Positions 36,818 to 46,409 of a DNA stretch of 64,000 nucleotides are shown in pieces. Numbering within the stretch: position 1 is the stretch's first letter; every line of letters starts with the position of its first letter. The position numbers were made by a program, and so were the translations under genes. Below the pieces are notes generated by a model that saw nothing but the letters and a program-made list of their open reading frames with translations, had not been told where the DNA came from and made no database searches. The stretch comes from Neocallimastix lanati (nom. inval.) (lineage: Eukaryota; Neocallimastigomycota; Neocallimastigomycetes; Neocallimastigales; Neocallimastigaceae): assembly GCA_016946835.1 (NCBI GenBank), contig JACVTC010000074.1, forward strand, positions 122,501 to 186,500, written 5' to 3'.

Positions 36818-37344
36818 TTGGGGTACAACCCACAATAGAAATACGTATTATTGTATTATGATATAGCAATAATAATTATTTACTATAAATATCTAAATAT
36901 ATATTATATAATTTAATATTACTTGATTGGAAATAATTACTTATAAAAATATAATATGTATCATACCTAATTAGAAATTATCTCTGATTGGATAATAAAA
37001 TAAGATTTGAATAAAAACAATTAGAAATAAAAAGAGAGAAATAAGAATTATGAAGGAGAGAGAATTAATTAAAAATAAGGAATTTTATTAAGTTTAGTTA
37101 ATAAAAGAATTTTAATAGTGTTGTAGGAACTAATTATAAATAATAGAGAGAAATTATTTATAATAGGGTTATAAATACATGTAATTAATAATTGTAATAA
37201 AATAAATTAAATATTATTAATAAAGACAAAATAAAATAAATTTACTTTAAAGAGATAAATAATTTATTTATTTAAAATATTATTTAGTATAAAATTCCCT
37301 GTCTTCAAAGCCCTTTACTGGTACAATTAACATCCATCGTACCA
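36818..37344 (+). repeat. Solo LTR-like element (family P)
   Basis: About 527 bp with inverted ends around GGGTACAACC and CATCGTACCA. Right flank ATTG matches ATTG left of the neighbouring A insertion if one base was lost there. Purine-rich, somewhat richer in G than its neighbours. Confidence 0.45.
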
Positions 37345-37346
37345 AT

Positions 37347-38239
37347 TGATAAATAATGAAATCATAAAATTAAAATAAATAATAAATAATAAATAATAAA
37401 TTCTTATTTAACTTAACCCAAAAACTAATTCATTCTAAAAATGAAATCTATTTTAAAAAAAATTTAATTAAATAAAAATAAATTAAAATAAAAATAATAA
37501 CAATATAATTAATCATTAACAATTATAATTAAAACTAAAATAAATTAATAATTAATATTCTTCTAAAATTACAAATAAACAAAATAATAAACAAATTTAA
37601 TAAATTGTAAATAATAAATAAACAAACTTATAAACATTTCAAAATTAAAATTAAATAGTTAAATAATCCTCAAATTACTTTTATTTAAAAATAATTAATA
37701 TTTTATTTATTTTATAACTCAACTTTTATAAAAAAAATTATAATTAAAACTTGTTTAATTTAATACTTTATTTGTAAATATTTAAAACTATAATTTATTA
37801 TATTTATTTCATTGTTTATAAAAATTAATAGTTTAAAATTATTGAAGAATATAAAAACATGTAGATATTTCTTATAAATTATTCCTCATTATTAATAATT
37901 TCAATAAATTATTTTATATAGTCTATTAGTTGTTAATAATCAAATTTTTGTTATTAAAATTTAAATAAATTATGATAAATAATAAATAATTTTATTTTAT
38001 TATTTTATTAATTTTAATAATCAGTTTTCTGTTATTAATTTAAATAAAATTAATAATTAAATAAATAAATATTATTATTAAGATAAAAACAATCTTATTA
38101 ATAAAACAATTTGTGTTTAATAATAAATCATATTTATTTTAAATTTCTTAAATTTTTCTTATTTTGTTTTAGTATTTATACATTTATTCACTTCTACAAA
38201 ATTTTGTTTTTGTAGATTAAGAATATTAGGTATAAATCA
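37347..38239 (+). repeat. Solo LTR, family C, copy 2
   Basis: 893 bp, TGATAAATAATGAAATC to GGTATAAATCA. Right flank ATAT (38240-38243); removal of elements P and A puts ATAT at the left as well. Confidence 0.7.
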
Positions 38240-38244
38240 ATATA

Positions 38245-38646
38245 TGTAAAAGGTAAGTTTATTGTAACTAGAAATAACGAATAATAGCTAATTTAAAGGC
38301 TAAGATATTTTAACACCTCTCTATTCGAGTTGTTAAAAATAAACATTAAAACAAATTATAATTATTTTCTATAATACTTAAGAGTATAGCGCATCACTTT
38401 ATAACTTTATTCGTTATTAGTTACTTAGCTTACACTAGGTATTTTATTTATTTAATAATTATTTTTATTTAGTTATATTAATATTTATTTATAACAATTT
38501 ACATTAATAATAACGCTAGTGCGTTACAGTTACAAGTTCAGTTATTTTATACATGCAATTAATTTAATGATTGGTAAAATAATTTAACATAATTTACTAA
38601 TCAATTAATAAAACTATTTATAACTAAATAACTATTAATATAATAA
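38245..38646 (+). repeat. LTR family I, truncated
   Basis: TGTAAAAGGTAAGTTTAT start, lost after about 400 bp, before the conserved end. Confidence 0.6.
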
Positions 38647-38649
38647 CTT

Positions 38650-39083
38650 TTATCTACTGTTAAAGTTTTGAGATAATTTGGTCTTAACGATTAGGTCAAG
38701 ATGCCAAATTATAATAATTAATTAATAATTTAATTTTACTCTTATTTAAAACATATTGTTATTAGTAAATTTTATAATTAAGTTTTTATTTAAAATATAA
38801 ATTTTATTTAATCTTAATAATATTTTATTACATTATTGTTTTATATATTTATTACTATAATTTAAATTGTAATAATCCTACAAAGGATTAATCAAAAGAT
38901 TTAAACATTTATTTATATAAAATAATTAATTATTAAAATATTAATTATTAATATGAATATGTAATAATATTAATATAAATTTGATATTGATAATATAAAA
39001 TAAGATAATAAATATTTAATATAAATAAAATATAAGAATCTAATAACTAAATATTATATTTTATAATTAAAATATAATATACA
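38650..39083 (-). repeat. Rearranged copy of the family M module
   Basis: TTAACGATTAGGTCAAGATG is in the same orientation as in 28418-30130, but the part beyond (GGATTAATCAAAAG onward) is inverted relative to it. Continues at 40797-40842 beyond the copia insertion. Confidence 0.6.
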
Positions 39084-39454
39084 ATGTTATTTTTTATTAA
39101 AAGTTTATTTATAAATTTTATAAATAGGTAATTACAATGTTTTAAAATACATAAATTTATGAGTATTTATAATAAAAACAAAAATGTGGCGTTTATTATA
39201 TGTGATATTTTTAATAATCACGTGTTATAAATGTGGCGCTTGCGCCCCGTGCCGTGATACTACTATATTATTTATTTACAATATTTCATTATGACCATGT
39301 GATATATTTAATTATTTCGTAATTTCTAACATTCCACCCTAAACTTAGATTATTTAATAATATAAGTTTAAAAGTTAAAAATTAAGAAATATATACTAAA
39401 AAAAAATTTTTTTTTTTTTTATTTTTCTTTTTTTAAATGATCTATTTATTTGAT

Positions 39455-39826
39455 TTAATTATTTGATTTAAATAATACAATATCCGTAAAATTCTTTATG
39501 GCTGGTCCATTTGAGCATTTTGTTAAGACATCGGCTAACATTTCTTTAGTGTTTTTATATTCAAGTTTGATTTTATTTTTAGTTATATTGTCTTTATTGA
39601 TATAATATTTAATTTCCATGTGTTTTAATTTTGTATTAATCTGTCCATTTTCAATGCATACTTTGCTTGCATTGTTATCAGTGTATATTGTGATTGGTTT
39701 GTTATAGTTAAATATTTCAATTAAAATATTTCTAATCCATAGAACTTTTTTTACGCATTCGGAGGTGCTAACATATTCGGCCTCTGCGATGTAGCAACAG
39801 TGCTTTGTTTCTTTGAGTTCCAGCAA
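39455..39826 (-). pseudogene. Copia-2 RNase H
   Basis: AEAEYVSTSECVKKVLW (catalytic Glu region), ITIYTDNNASKVCIEN (Asp) and NTKLKHMEIKYYI are classic copia RNase H motifs. The first part of the domain (TDADFAGDLNDRKS) is in another frame upstream, so the gene is broken. The plus-strand open frame at 39800-40180 is a shadow. Confidence 0.8.
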
Positions 39827-40790
39827 ATTGGTGAATTTCTCATAAGTATTATATATCCGGAGGTAGACTTTCTATCGTTGAGGTCCCCTGCGAAATCTGC
39901 GTCTGTATATGCGTGTATTTTTCCGTTACCGTCATATTTAATTTTAAAATTTTTGGTACTGTTTAAATATTTTAATATATTGAGAATTCTTTTCCAATCT
40001 GAGACTGTTGGATTTTCACAATATCTGGCTGCTTTATGGGTAGCAAATGCGATATCAGGTCGAGTGTTTTTAGATATATATATTAATGAACCAATGGCGC
40101 TTTTGTATGTTGTGGGATCGAATGGTTCACTGTTGTTAGATAATTTGTTGTCTCCTGTGCATGGAGTGTTTGCCTTTTAAATGTTTGTGATATGAAAATG
40201 TTTTAAAAGATTTTCAATTATGTTTTGTTGTGAAATATAATAGCATTGATTTATTCTTTCAATTGTTATTCCGAGAATGTATTTTGCTTTTTGACAATTT
40301 GAGATCTTATATTTATTTTTAATTTTATTGATGATTTCCATAATTTCAGAGTTGTTTCCTGTAATTAGCATATCGTCAACATAGATTCCGATAATACATA
40401 TTACTTTGTTTTCGTTGTTTCTTTTGATAAATATGCATTAGTCTGATTTAAGTTGAATAAAATTTTGTATAACAAGGAAATTCGATAAAGTTTCATACCA
40501 TTGTCTTCCTGATTGTCGTAATCCATATAAAGCCTTCTTAAGCTTCCAGTATCCTTTGTTGTAATTACTGTCCCCTTCTGGAATAGTTGTATATATTGTT
40601 TTATCTAATTTAGCGTTTAGATATGCTGATTTGATATCTAATTGATACATTGTCCATTTAAATTTAGAAGCTATGGATATTATTAATTTTATACTATCTC
40701 TATTTGTGTTGGGGAATAGGTTAAGTCGTAATCCATTCCATGAATTTGATTGAATCCCCTTGCTACCAGTCTTGCCTTGAATTTAGATAT
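39827..40790 (-). pseudogene. Copia-2 reverse transcriptase
   Basis: Motifs in order on the minus strand: RLVARGFNQIHGMDY, MYQLDIKSAYLNAKLD (first Asp), KALYGLRQSGRQWYE, YVDDMLITGNN (active site, near 40380) and AKYILGITIER. Split over at least three frames (frames 40438-40650 and 40177-40371 are open) with stops between. The 5' end is cut near 40790. Confidence 0.8.
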
Positions 40791-40796
40791 ATTATT

Positions 40797-41351
40797 GAAA
40801 TTGAAATTGAATTAATTTGAAATTCAGTTATTATCTTAACATTATTAATATTACAATAAAATTTATTATTAAATCTTATTATTAAAACCTTTTATTAATA
40901 TCAAATATAATGAAAATTATTATTAAATATTCTTATAAATTTCTTTTATTAATATCAAATATAATAAATATTATTACTAAATATTCTTATTAAAAATTAA
41001 ATATAATTTAAATCATTATTAATTCTTATTTTTTTATATTAAGTATAATAAAAATTATTTCAACAAATATTAGATATAAAATACAGAATTATTTACATTA
41101 TTAATATTACAATAAAATTTATTATTAAATCTTATTATTAAAACCTTTTATTAATATCAAATATAATGAAAATTATTATTAAATATTCTTATAAATTTCT
41201 TTTATTAATATCAAATATAATAAATATTATTACTAAATATTCTTATTAAAAATTAAATATAATTTAAATCATTATTAATTCTTATTTTTTTATATTAAGT
41301 ATAATAAAAATTATTTCAACAAATATTAGATATAAAATACAGAATTATAAG
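40797..41351 (+). repeat. M fragment and 256-bp tandem duplication of LTR-B
   Basis: 40797-40842 is a reversed piece of the element at 28418. Then two nearly identical 256-bp units (40840-41095, 41096-41351), each an internal part of LTR-B including ATTTCAACAAATATTAGATA and AAAATACAGAATTAT. No LTR ends are present. Confidence 0.75.
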
Positions 41352-41690
41352 TTCCTGTATAATAATTTTATTTTATTCTCAAATAATTTTATTTTATTAT
41401 TAAATTAATTTGTTTTATTCTTAAATTATTTTATTCTTAAATTGTTTTAATAATAATTATATAGTTATTTTATTAAATGATTCTTATTAATATTATTATT
41501 ATATATTTATATAGTTTATATGAATATATATATTTTAAGATTAATTATATTAATTAAATTATAAATTATTATTTTTAGATTAAAATATAAAAAGGAATTG
41601 AATTTCCAACAATTTAAAACCTTCGTAAGATTATTATATAAATTAGTATAATAATCTTTACCAAATTATTTAATATTAGCGATTTCAAAT
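41352..41690. other. AT-rich spacer downstream of tRNA-Gly
   Basis: Nothing coding. GGAATTGAATTTCC (41594-41607) is a short palindrome. The rest is T/A runs. Confidence 0.4.
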
Positions 41691-41694
41691 AAAA
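41691..41694 (-). terminator. Pol III terminator of tRNA-Gly
   Basis: AAAA on the plus strand, TTTT 9 nt past the tRNA 3' end on the minus strand; a minimal terminator. Confidence 0.55.
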
Positions 41695-41702
41695 CTATAT
41701 GA

Positions 41703-41773
41703 TGCGTTAACCGGGAATCGAACCCGGGCCATTTGCTTGGAAGGCAAATATTCTACCTCTATACTATTAACGC
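41703..41773 (-). tRNA. tRNA-Gly (anticodon UCC)
   Basis: 71 nt, intronless. Acceptor GCGTTAA/TTAACGC is perfect, discriminator A. Anticodon stem TTTGC/GCAAA with loop CTTCCAA, anticodon TCC, reading GGA. T arm CCGGGTTCGATTCCCGG is perfect and forms the B box; GTATAGAGGTAGAA gives the D arm/A box. No CCA encoded. The upstream (right) side carries an LTR 16 nt away. Confidence 0.95.
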
Positions 41774-41789
41774 TTTTCTATAATCATTG

Positions 41790-42668
41790 TGTAATAATTC
41801 CATTAAGAACTAACTCAAAATAGAATTATTAACTACAACTTAACGACTAATTCATTAAGTTGAGAAAATAAAATAAAATAAATTTTTTTTTACCTTTAGA
41901 GTAGAGTTTATTATAAAATTAATTATAATAATAACACAAAAAGTAAGAGAAGAATTGTTTGTATAAATTGATTTTAAAAATATGTTTTTGAATAAAATAT
42001 TTTTATTAATTTATTAAAGTTAAAAATATAAAATTGTTACTATTATAACTATGTTTTTTATAATAATAACTCTTGATTTCTCAAAGAGAACTCAAGAGCC
42101 TTATTTATATTTTTTTATTAAAATAAGGTTAAATAAGAAAGGGTTTTCTAATCTTAACAAATCTCTTATCTAGGAAAAGATTAGATAGAAAAACCTAGAT
42201 AAGTTTTCGATCGATATTCTATCCATATCGATCATCGCATTAATTAAGTAAAACCGATTACTTCTAAAAAGTAATTGGAAAAAATCTTAATTAACCGATT
42301 TTCCAATCTAATGATCGAAAATAAAAGAATAAAATAATAAAAGATATTTCGATCATATAATTTATCCTTATATTAAAAATATAAAATTAAATAGTTAATA
42401 AAATACAGAATACATTATAAAATACAGAATACATTATAAAATACAGAATAAAATACAATACAAAATACATTAGTTACAGTAGAGAATTTAACATATTGTA
42501 AATATATTATTTAAAATTAATTAAATAAATTTTGTTAAATTAATGAATATTTAAAATTAAATTAAATAAATTTAATAAATATTATATGTAATTAAATAAA
42601 GTTATAGTTATAATAACTTAACTAAGAAAATATAATTATTTGTTAGCAAATAATTATAGATTCTTACA
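41790..42668 (-). repeat. Solo LTR, family A, minus strand, at tRNA-Gly
   Basis: 879 bp, TGTAATAATTCCATTAAG to GATTCTTACA. Exactly 16 nt separate it from the tRNA 5' end. Duplication CATTG (41785-41789) against TATTG (42669-42673), the latter sharing TG with the next element. Full reversed hairpin/pseudoknot block at about 42060-42310. Confidence 0.85.
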
Positions 42669-42671
42669 TAT

Positions 42672-44193
42672 TGATACGGAGTATCACTAAATACCTTGTA
42701 TTTCCTATTAAATACTCTTAATAATAATAAAATAAAATTATTATTAAATATTCTTATTAAAATCTTTTATTAATATCAAATATAATAAAAATTATTATTA
42801 AATATTCTTATAAAATTCTTTTATTAATATTAAATATAATAAAAATTATTAAATATTCTTATAAAATTCTTTTATTAATATTAAATATAATAAAAATTAT
42901 TAAATATTCTTATAAAATTCTTTTATTAATATTAAATATAATAAAAATTATTAAATATTCTTATAAAAATCTTTTATTAATATCAAATATAATAAAAATT
43001 ATTATTAAATATTCTTATTAAAATCTTTTATTAATATCAAATATAATAAAAATTATTATTAAATATTCTTATAAATTTCTTTTATTAATATTAAATATAA
43101 TAAAAATTATTATTAAATATTCTTATTAAAATCTTTTATTAATATCAAATATAATAAAAATTATAATTAAATATTCTTATTAAAATCTTTTATAATAAAA
43201 ATTATTATTAAATATTCTTATAAAATTCTTTTATTAATATCAAATCTAATAAAAATTATTATTAAATATTATTATTAAAATCTTTTATTAATATCAAATA
43301 TAATAAAAATTATTATTAAATATTCTTATTAAAATCTTTTATAATAAAAATTATTATTAAATATTCTTATAAAATTCTTTTATTAATATTAAATATAATA
43401 AAAATTATTATTAAATATTCTTATTAAAATCTTTTATATTAATATCAAATCTAATAAAAATAATTATTAAATATTTTATTAATATTAAATATAATAAAAA
43501 TTATTACTAAATATTCTTATTAAAAATTATATAATATTTAAATCATTACTAATTCTTATTTTTATATTAAGAATAATAAAAACCTATTTCAATAAATATT
43601 TGATGTAAAATACAGAATTATAAGTTTCTGTATAATATTTTCTAAAACCTTTGAAATAAACTAAAAATAAAACAAAAATTAAAAATAAATTAAATCTTTA
43701 TTAAAATAAAAATGAACTAAAATACAGAAGAATTCCAATAATAAAAATGATCTAAAATACAGAAAATATCAATTCTGTATAATTCTCTCTCTGAATAACA
43801 ATATCAAGAAGAAGCTACCGCCCGGAATGCCCTTCGTGATACAAGCTCCAAATTAATTTTTTATATTTTAATTTAATAAATGTTATTTTTTTTTTTTTAA
43901 AAAATAATTTAAAATAATAGTTAAAAATTAAAATAAAATAGTTATAATAGTTTTTTTTTTTATAAAGAATATATTAATAATAAATAAAATGTATTAAAAT
44001 AAAAGTATAAAAAGAAGAATAAATTTCTTTCTTTTTAATACTTGGAACAAATAATTTTAATTTTAAATTTAAATAAAGAATATTTTAAAATTTAATTTTT
44101 TTTCTTGTTTCCAAATTTATTTTTATAGTTATGTGTTAATATTTATTTTTTTTTGTTTTGAATATCTTAGTGTTTCAACCCCAGCCCGTATCA
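42672..44193 (+). repeat. Solo LTR, family B, expanded copy
   Basis: 1522 bp against about 1050 in other copies; TGATACGGAGTATC to CAGCCCGTATCA. The surplus comes from tandem repeats of a roughly 50-60 bp unit (TCTTTTATTAATATYAAATA then TAATAAAAATTATTATTAAA) over 42720-43510. Right flank TTAT; left flank would also be TTAT if the C in TCAT at the tRNA side is a later change. Confidence 0.8.
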
Positions 44194-44340
44194 TTATTTT
44201 TTTAATTTTTTTTATTTTATATTGATAAACAAGTAAGTCGTTAATCCTTTGATTAACCTATGGCGCTTGTTTGATATATATATATAAAAAAAAAAAAATT
44301 TTTTTTAAATAAGTAAAATTAAGATTCTAAAAAAAACAAA

Positions 44341-44600
44341 TTTTGTAAAATTATAACAAGAAGCGGGTAGAGCTCATACACAGTGTATTCTCAGATAGCA
44401 ACAAATTAACTCTATTCATAGTAGGTTATTGAATAGTAGTTAATTTGGAGATTAATTGGAAAGTAGACGAAGGTATTTGGTTACCGACCCGGTAATAATA
44501 GTTCAGCCTTCAACGTTTCAACACACGAAGGTGCGGGTACTTTCCAAGCACTGGCGAATAAGGAGCTTACGTCACCGAAGGCGTAAGATTATTTTTTTTT
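44341..44600 (+). ncRNA. Highly structured, GC-richer leader segment
   Basis: Dense hairpins by hand folding: ATACA/TGTAT (44376-44388); a 16-bp stem with one bulge, AAATTAACTCTATTCA against TGAATAG, T, AGTTAATTT (44403-44446); a 10-bp closing stem TTGGAAAGTA/TACTTTCCAA (44456-44465, 44538-44547) enclosing TTACCG/CGGTAA (44481-44495) and CCTTC/GAAGG (44507-44531), a three-way junction; then CTTACG/CGTAAG (44566-44587) followed by a T-rich run. It does not match tRNA, 5S, U6 or hammerhead patterns known to me. It lies upstream of gypsy gag and may be part of its LTR or leader, or an independent RNA. The open frame at 44456-44653 over it is not convincing. Confidence 0.45.
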
Positions 44601-45172
44601 TATATTTTTTTTTATTTTTCTTTGTGCTAGTTATAAGGCACTTTATTATATAAAGTATCAGACTTTGGCTAACTTCGCCATTTAAATTTTTTTTTTATTT
44701 TTTCTTTATTACTGGTACTTTATTTGTTATATAATTCCTGTAATAGAATCTTAATTTACTTTGAAAATATTGTGTTTTTAGTTAATTTTTATTAGTTAAT
44801 AAAAATATTATTGAATACTTTTAAAATTTATTTTTATTCCGTACATAGATTATCGGATTAAGTTTATCCTACATAGTAATTGGGCTAGTGGGCTCTGAAC
44901 TGCTATATTTTATATTGAATATAGTAATCGTGGCACACGCTTGGCATGACACTATTAGGTAAGCTGCACGTCAGACAGTGTGTACTATCAGATTATACGA
45001 CAATAAAGATTATTTTTTTTTGTATTTAATAATTATAATTAATTAATAATTTTATTAGCTATAACAATACAATATTTATCGTTTAAAAAGAAAAATTTTT
45101 GAAAGGTGAAAATAATAAATAAAACTTTGCTTCTAAATTTATTACTACAAATATACTAAATTACAAAATTCA
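44601..45172 (+). other. Gypsy leader continuation
   Basis: Noncoding. Around 44840-45000 it again has hairpins (GGATTAAGTTTATCC; CTATATT/AATATAG near 44903-44924) and GC-richer words such as GTGGCACACGCTTGGCATG. CTATAACA at 45059-45066 is one possible 5' LTR end. No tRNA-complementary primer site was recognised. Confidence 0.4.
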
Positions 45173-45334
45173 AGTTGTCGATAAAGATTTCGAACTTAAA
45201 ATTATTCTATTGAGTTGTCGATAAAGATTTCGAACTTAAAAATTATTCTTAATAAAGTAGTCGAAAAGAACCTCGTGCTTTATAATTTCTACTAAGTTGT
45301 CGATAAGGATTTCGAGCTTATATCTACTAAAGAA
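45173..45334 (+). repeat. Four tandem hairpin repeats in the gypsy leader
   Basis: Units start at about 45173, 45213, 45256 and 45295 (39-43 bp). Core AAGTTGTCGATAAAGATTTC then GAACTT. Each folds as a short stem; copy 3 reads AAAGTA with TGCTTT where the others read AAGTT with AACTT or AGCTT, so paired bases changed together. The position just before gag suggests a packaging, priming or translation role; this is inference. Confidence 0.75.
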
Positions 45335-45477
45335 AGCAAATAAAATTATTATTTTCAAAAGTTACTAAAATATATTGTTTTAAAAATTGATTCGATATTA
45401 AATTACCTATTAAATTATATTTTGAAAGTTGGATTTCCCAAATTTATTCGTATTTAATCACCTCATATTTAGACAAA

Positions 45478-46389
45478 ATGTCCAAGGAAACAACTTTGAG
45501 CTTTAAAGAATTGAAAAAAGAATTGAGAGATATTGTGAAACTTAGCAAGGACAATTTGGATATTAAGTCCTGGGCTACTAAATTAAAACTATGGATCAAG
45601 ATACAAGGTATCACAGATCCAGAAACAATATTTAATGCTTGTTTACTTACCAGCTCTGGTGAAGTACAACGCGTTATTGAAGATTTGGGAGAAGATAGTG
45701 ATGATGAAAGTGATGATTCATCAGATGAAGAAGAAGAAGATGATGAAGAAGAAAATGTTGATGATGATATTAAATTTCCTTCCCTTGAAAAAATTATTTC
45801 AAGTCTTGAAAATTTTTACGGTATTAAAGAAGACCAAAATTTACTTCTTAAAGAACTTCGTGCAATGCGAATTAAAAGAAACGAAAAGATTAAAGACTTT
45901 AATGTAAGATATAGAACTTTGTACACTAAACTTGATAAAAAGAGAAGAAAGCGCATTGGTGTACTAGATTATATTGATTCTATTCAAAATAATTATGAAA
46001 CCTGGAAGAAATTATCCCTTAAAGATGATATAAGTATGGATAAAGCTTTCAAAATTGCCGAGAAAGAAGATAGACTTTCTGTAAGGAACAATAATATTAA
46101 TACCTATAATGTTAATAATTCCCAACATAATCAAAATAATCAAAACGGTAATACTTCAAGACTTTATCCTAAAAGAAGAAACGAAACTTTCCAAACAAGT
46201 CAAACAAATAATAAACCGAAACCTCAAGATATTATTGAAGAATCAACCCAGAAAATGAGAAACTTATCCGTTAAAACTTGCTTCTTCTGTAAGGAAGAAG
46301 GTCATTACTCATACTATTGCCCTCAATTAAATAAGATTATGGAAAAAAATAAAAAAGAAATATATTCCAAAAAGTCTTTAAACTTCTAA
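45478..46389 (+). CDS. gag: Gypsy Gag polyprotein
   Basis: 303 residues. Forms the particle and binds genomic RNA. N-terminal capsid-like part, a very acidic run (DDESDDSSDEEEEDDEEE, about residues 75-95), further helical capsid sequence (LLLKELRAMRIKRNEKIKDF), an Asn/Gln-rich linker and a zinc knuckle CFFCKEEGHYSYYC (residues 268-281, perfect C-x2-C-x4-H-x4-C). The ATG at 45478 is the first in frame after the leader and is preceded by AAA. The reading frame is intact. Its last codons overlap the frameshift signal that leads into pol. Confidence 0.9.
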   Translation: MSKETTLSFKELKKELRDIVKLSKDNLDIKSWATKLKLWIKIQGITDPETIFNACLLTSSGEVQRVIEDLGEDSDDESDDSSDEEEEDDEEENVDDDIKFPSLEKIISSLENFYGIKEDQNLLLKELRAMRIKRNEKIKDFNVRYRTLYTKLDKKRRKRIGVLDYIDSIQNNYETWKKLSLKDDISMDKAFKIAEKEDRLSVRNNNINTYNVNNSQHNQNNQNGNTSRLYPKRRNETFQTSQTNNKPKPQDIIEESTQKMRNLSVKTCFFCKEEGHYSYYCPQLNKIMEKNKKEIYSKKSLNF

Positions 46390-46409
46390 ACGGGAGCAGA
46401 AGCACTCCC
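46377..46409 (+). promoter_or_regulatory. -1 ribosomal frameshift signal between gag and pol
   Basis: Slippery heptamer T TTA AAC at 46377-46383, in the correct phase (gag codons TTA AAC), six bases before the gag stop ends. After an 8-nt spacer follows the stem GGGAG (46392-46396) / CTCCC (46405-46409) with loop CAGAAGCA. A slip of -1 enters exactly the frame of the downstream pol. Confidence 0.8.

Larger units (their letters stand above)
39084..40796 (-). mobile_element. Ty1/copia element 2, 5'-truncated
   Basis: Minus-strand copia remnant inserted in the M-type module: 3' LTR at about 39084-39331 (minus-strand start TGTTAGAAATTACG), polypurine tract at 39332-39346 (minus strand AAGTTTAGGGTGGAA), RNase H and most of reverse transcriptase. 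Gag, protease and integrase are absent. The exact left LTR end is uncertain (39084 or 39138). The LTR contains two GTGGCG words and GGCGCTTGCGCC near 39184-39252. Confidence 0.75.

Noticed and set aside
39800-40180. 126-codon plus-strand open frame
   Set aside because: Antisense shadow of the copia-2 reverse transcriptase/RNase H, whose motifs read on the minus strand.
42720-43510. Regularly spaced repeats that could suggest a CRISPR-like array
   Set aside because: Units are contiguous, AT-only, lack unique spacers and match the normal interior of LTR-B; the genome is eukaryotic.
44456-44653. 65-codon frame in the structured leader
   Set aside because: Coincides with the hairpins, ends in a poly-Phe stretch from T runs, and has no known motif.
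44341-45066. Possible hammerhead or other known ribozyme in the leader
   Set aside because: No CTGATGA/GAAA core pairing was found; the fold resembles no family I can name.
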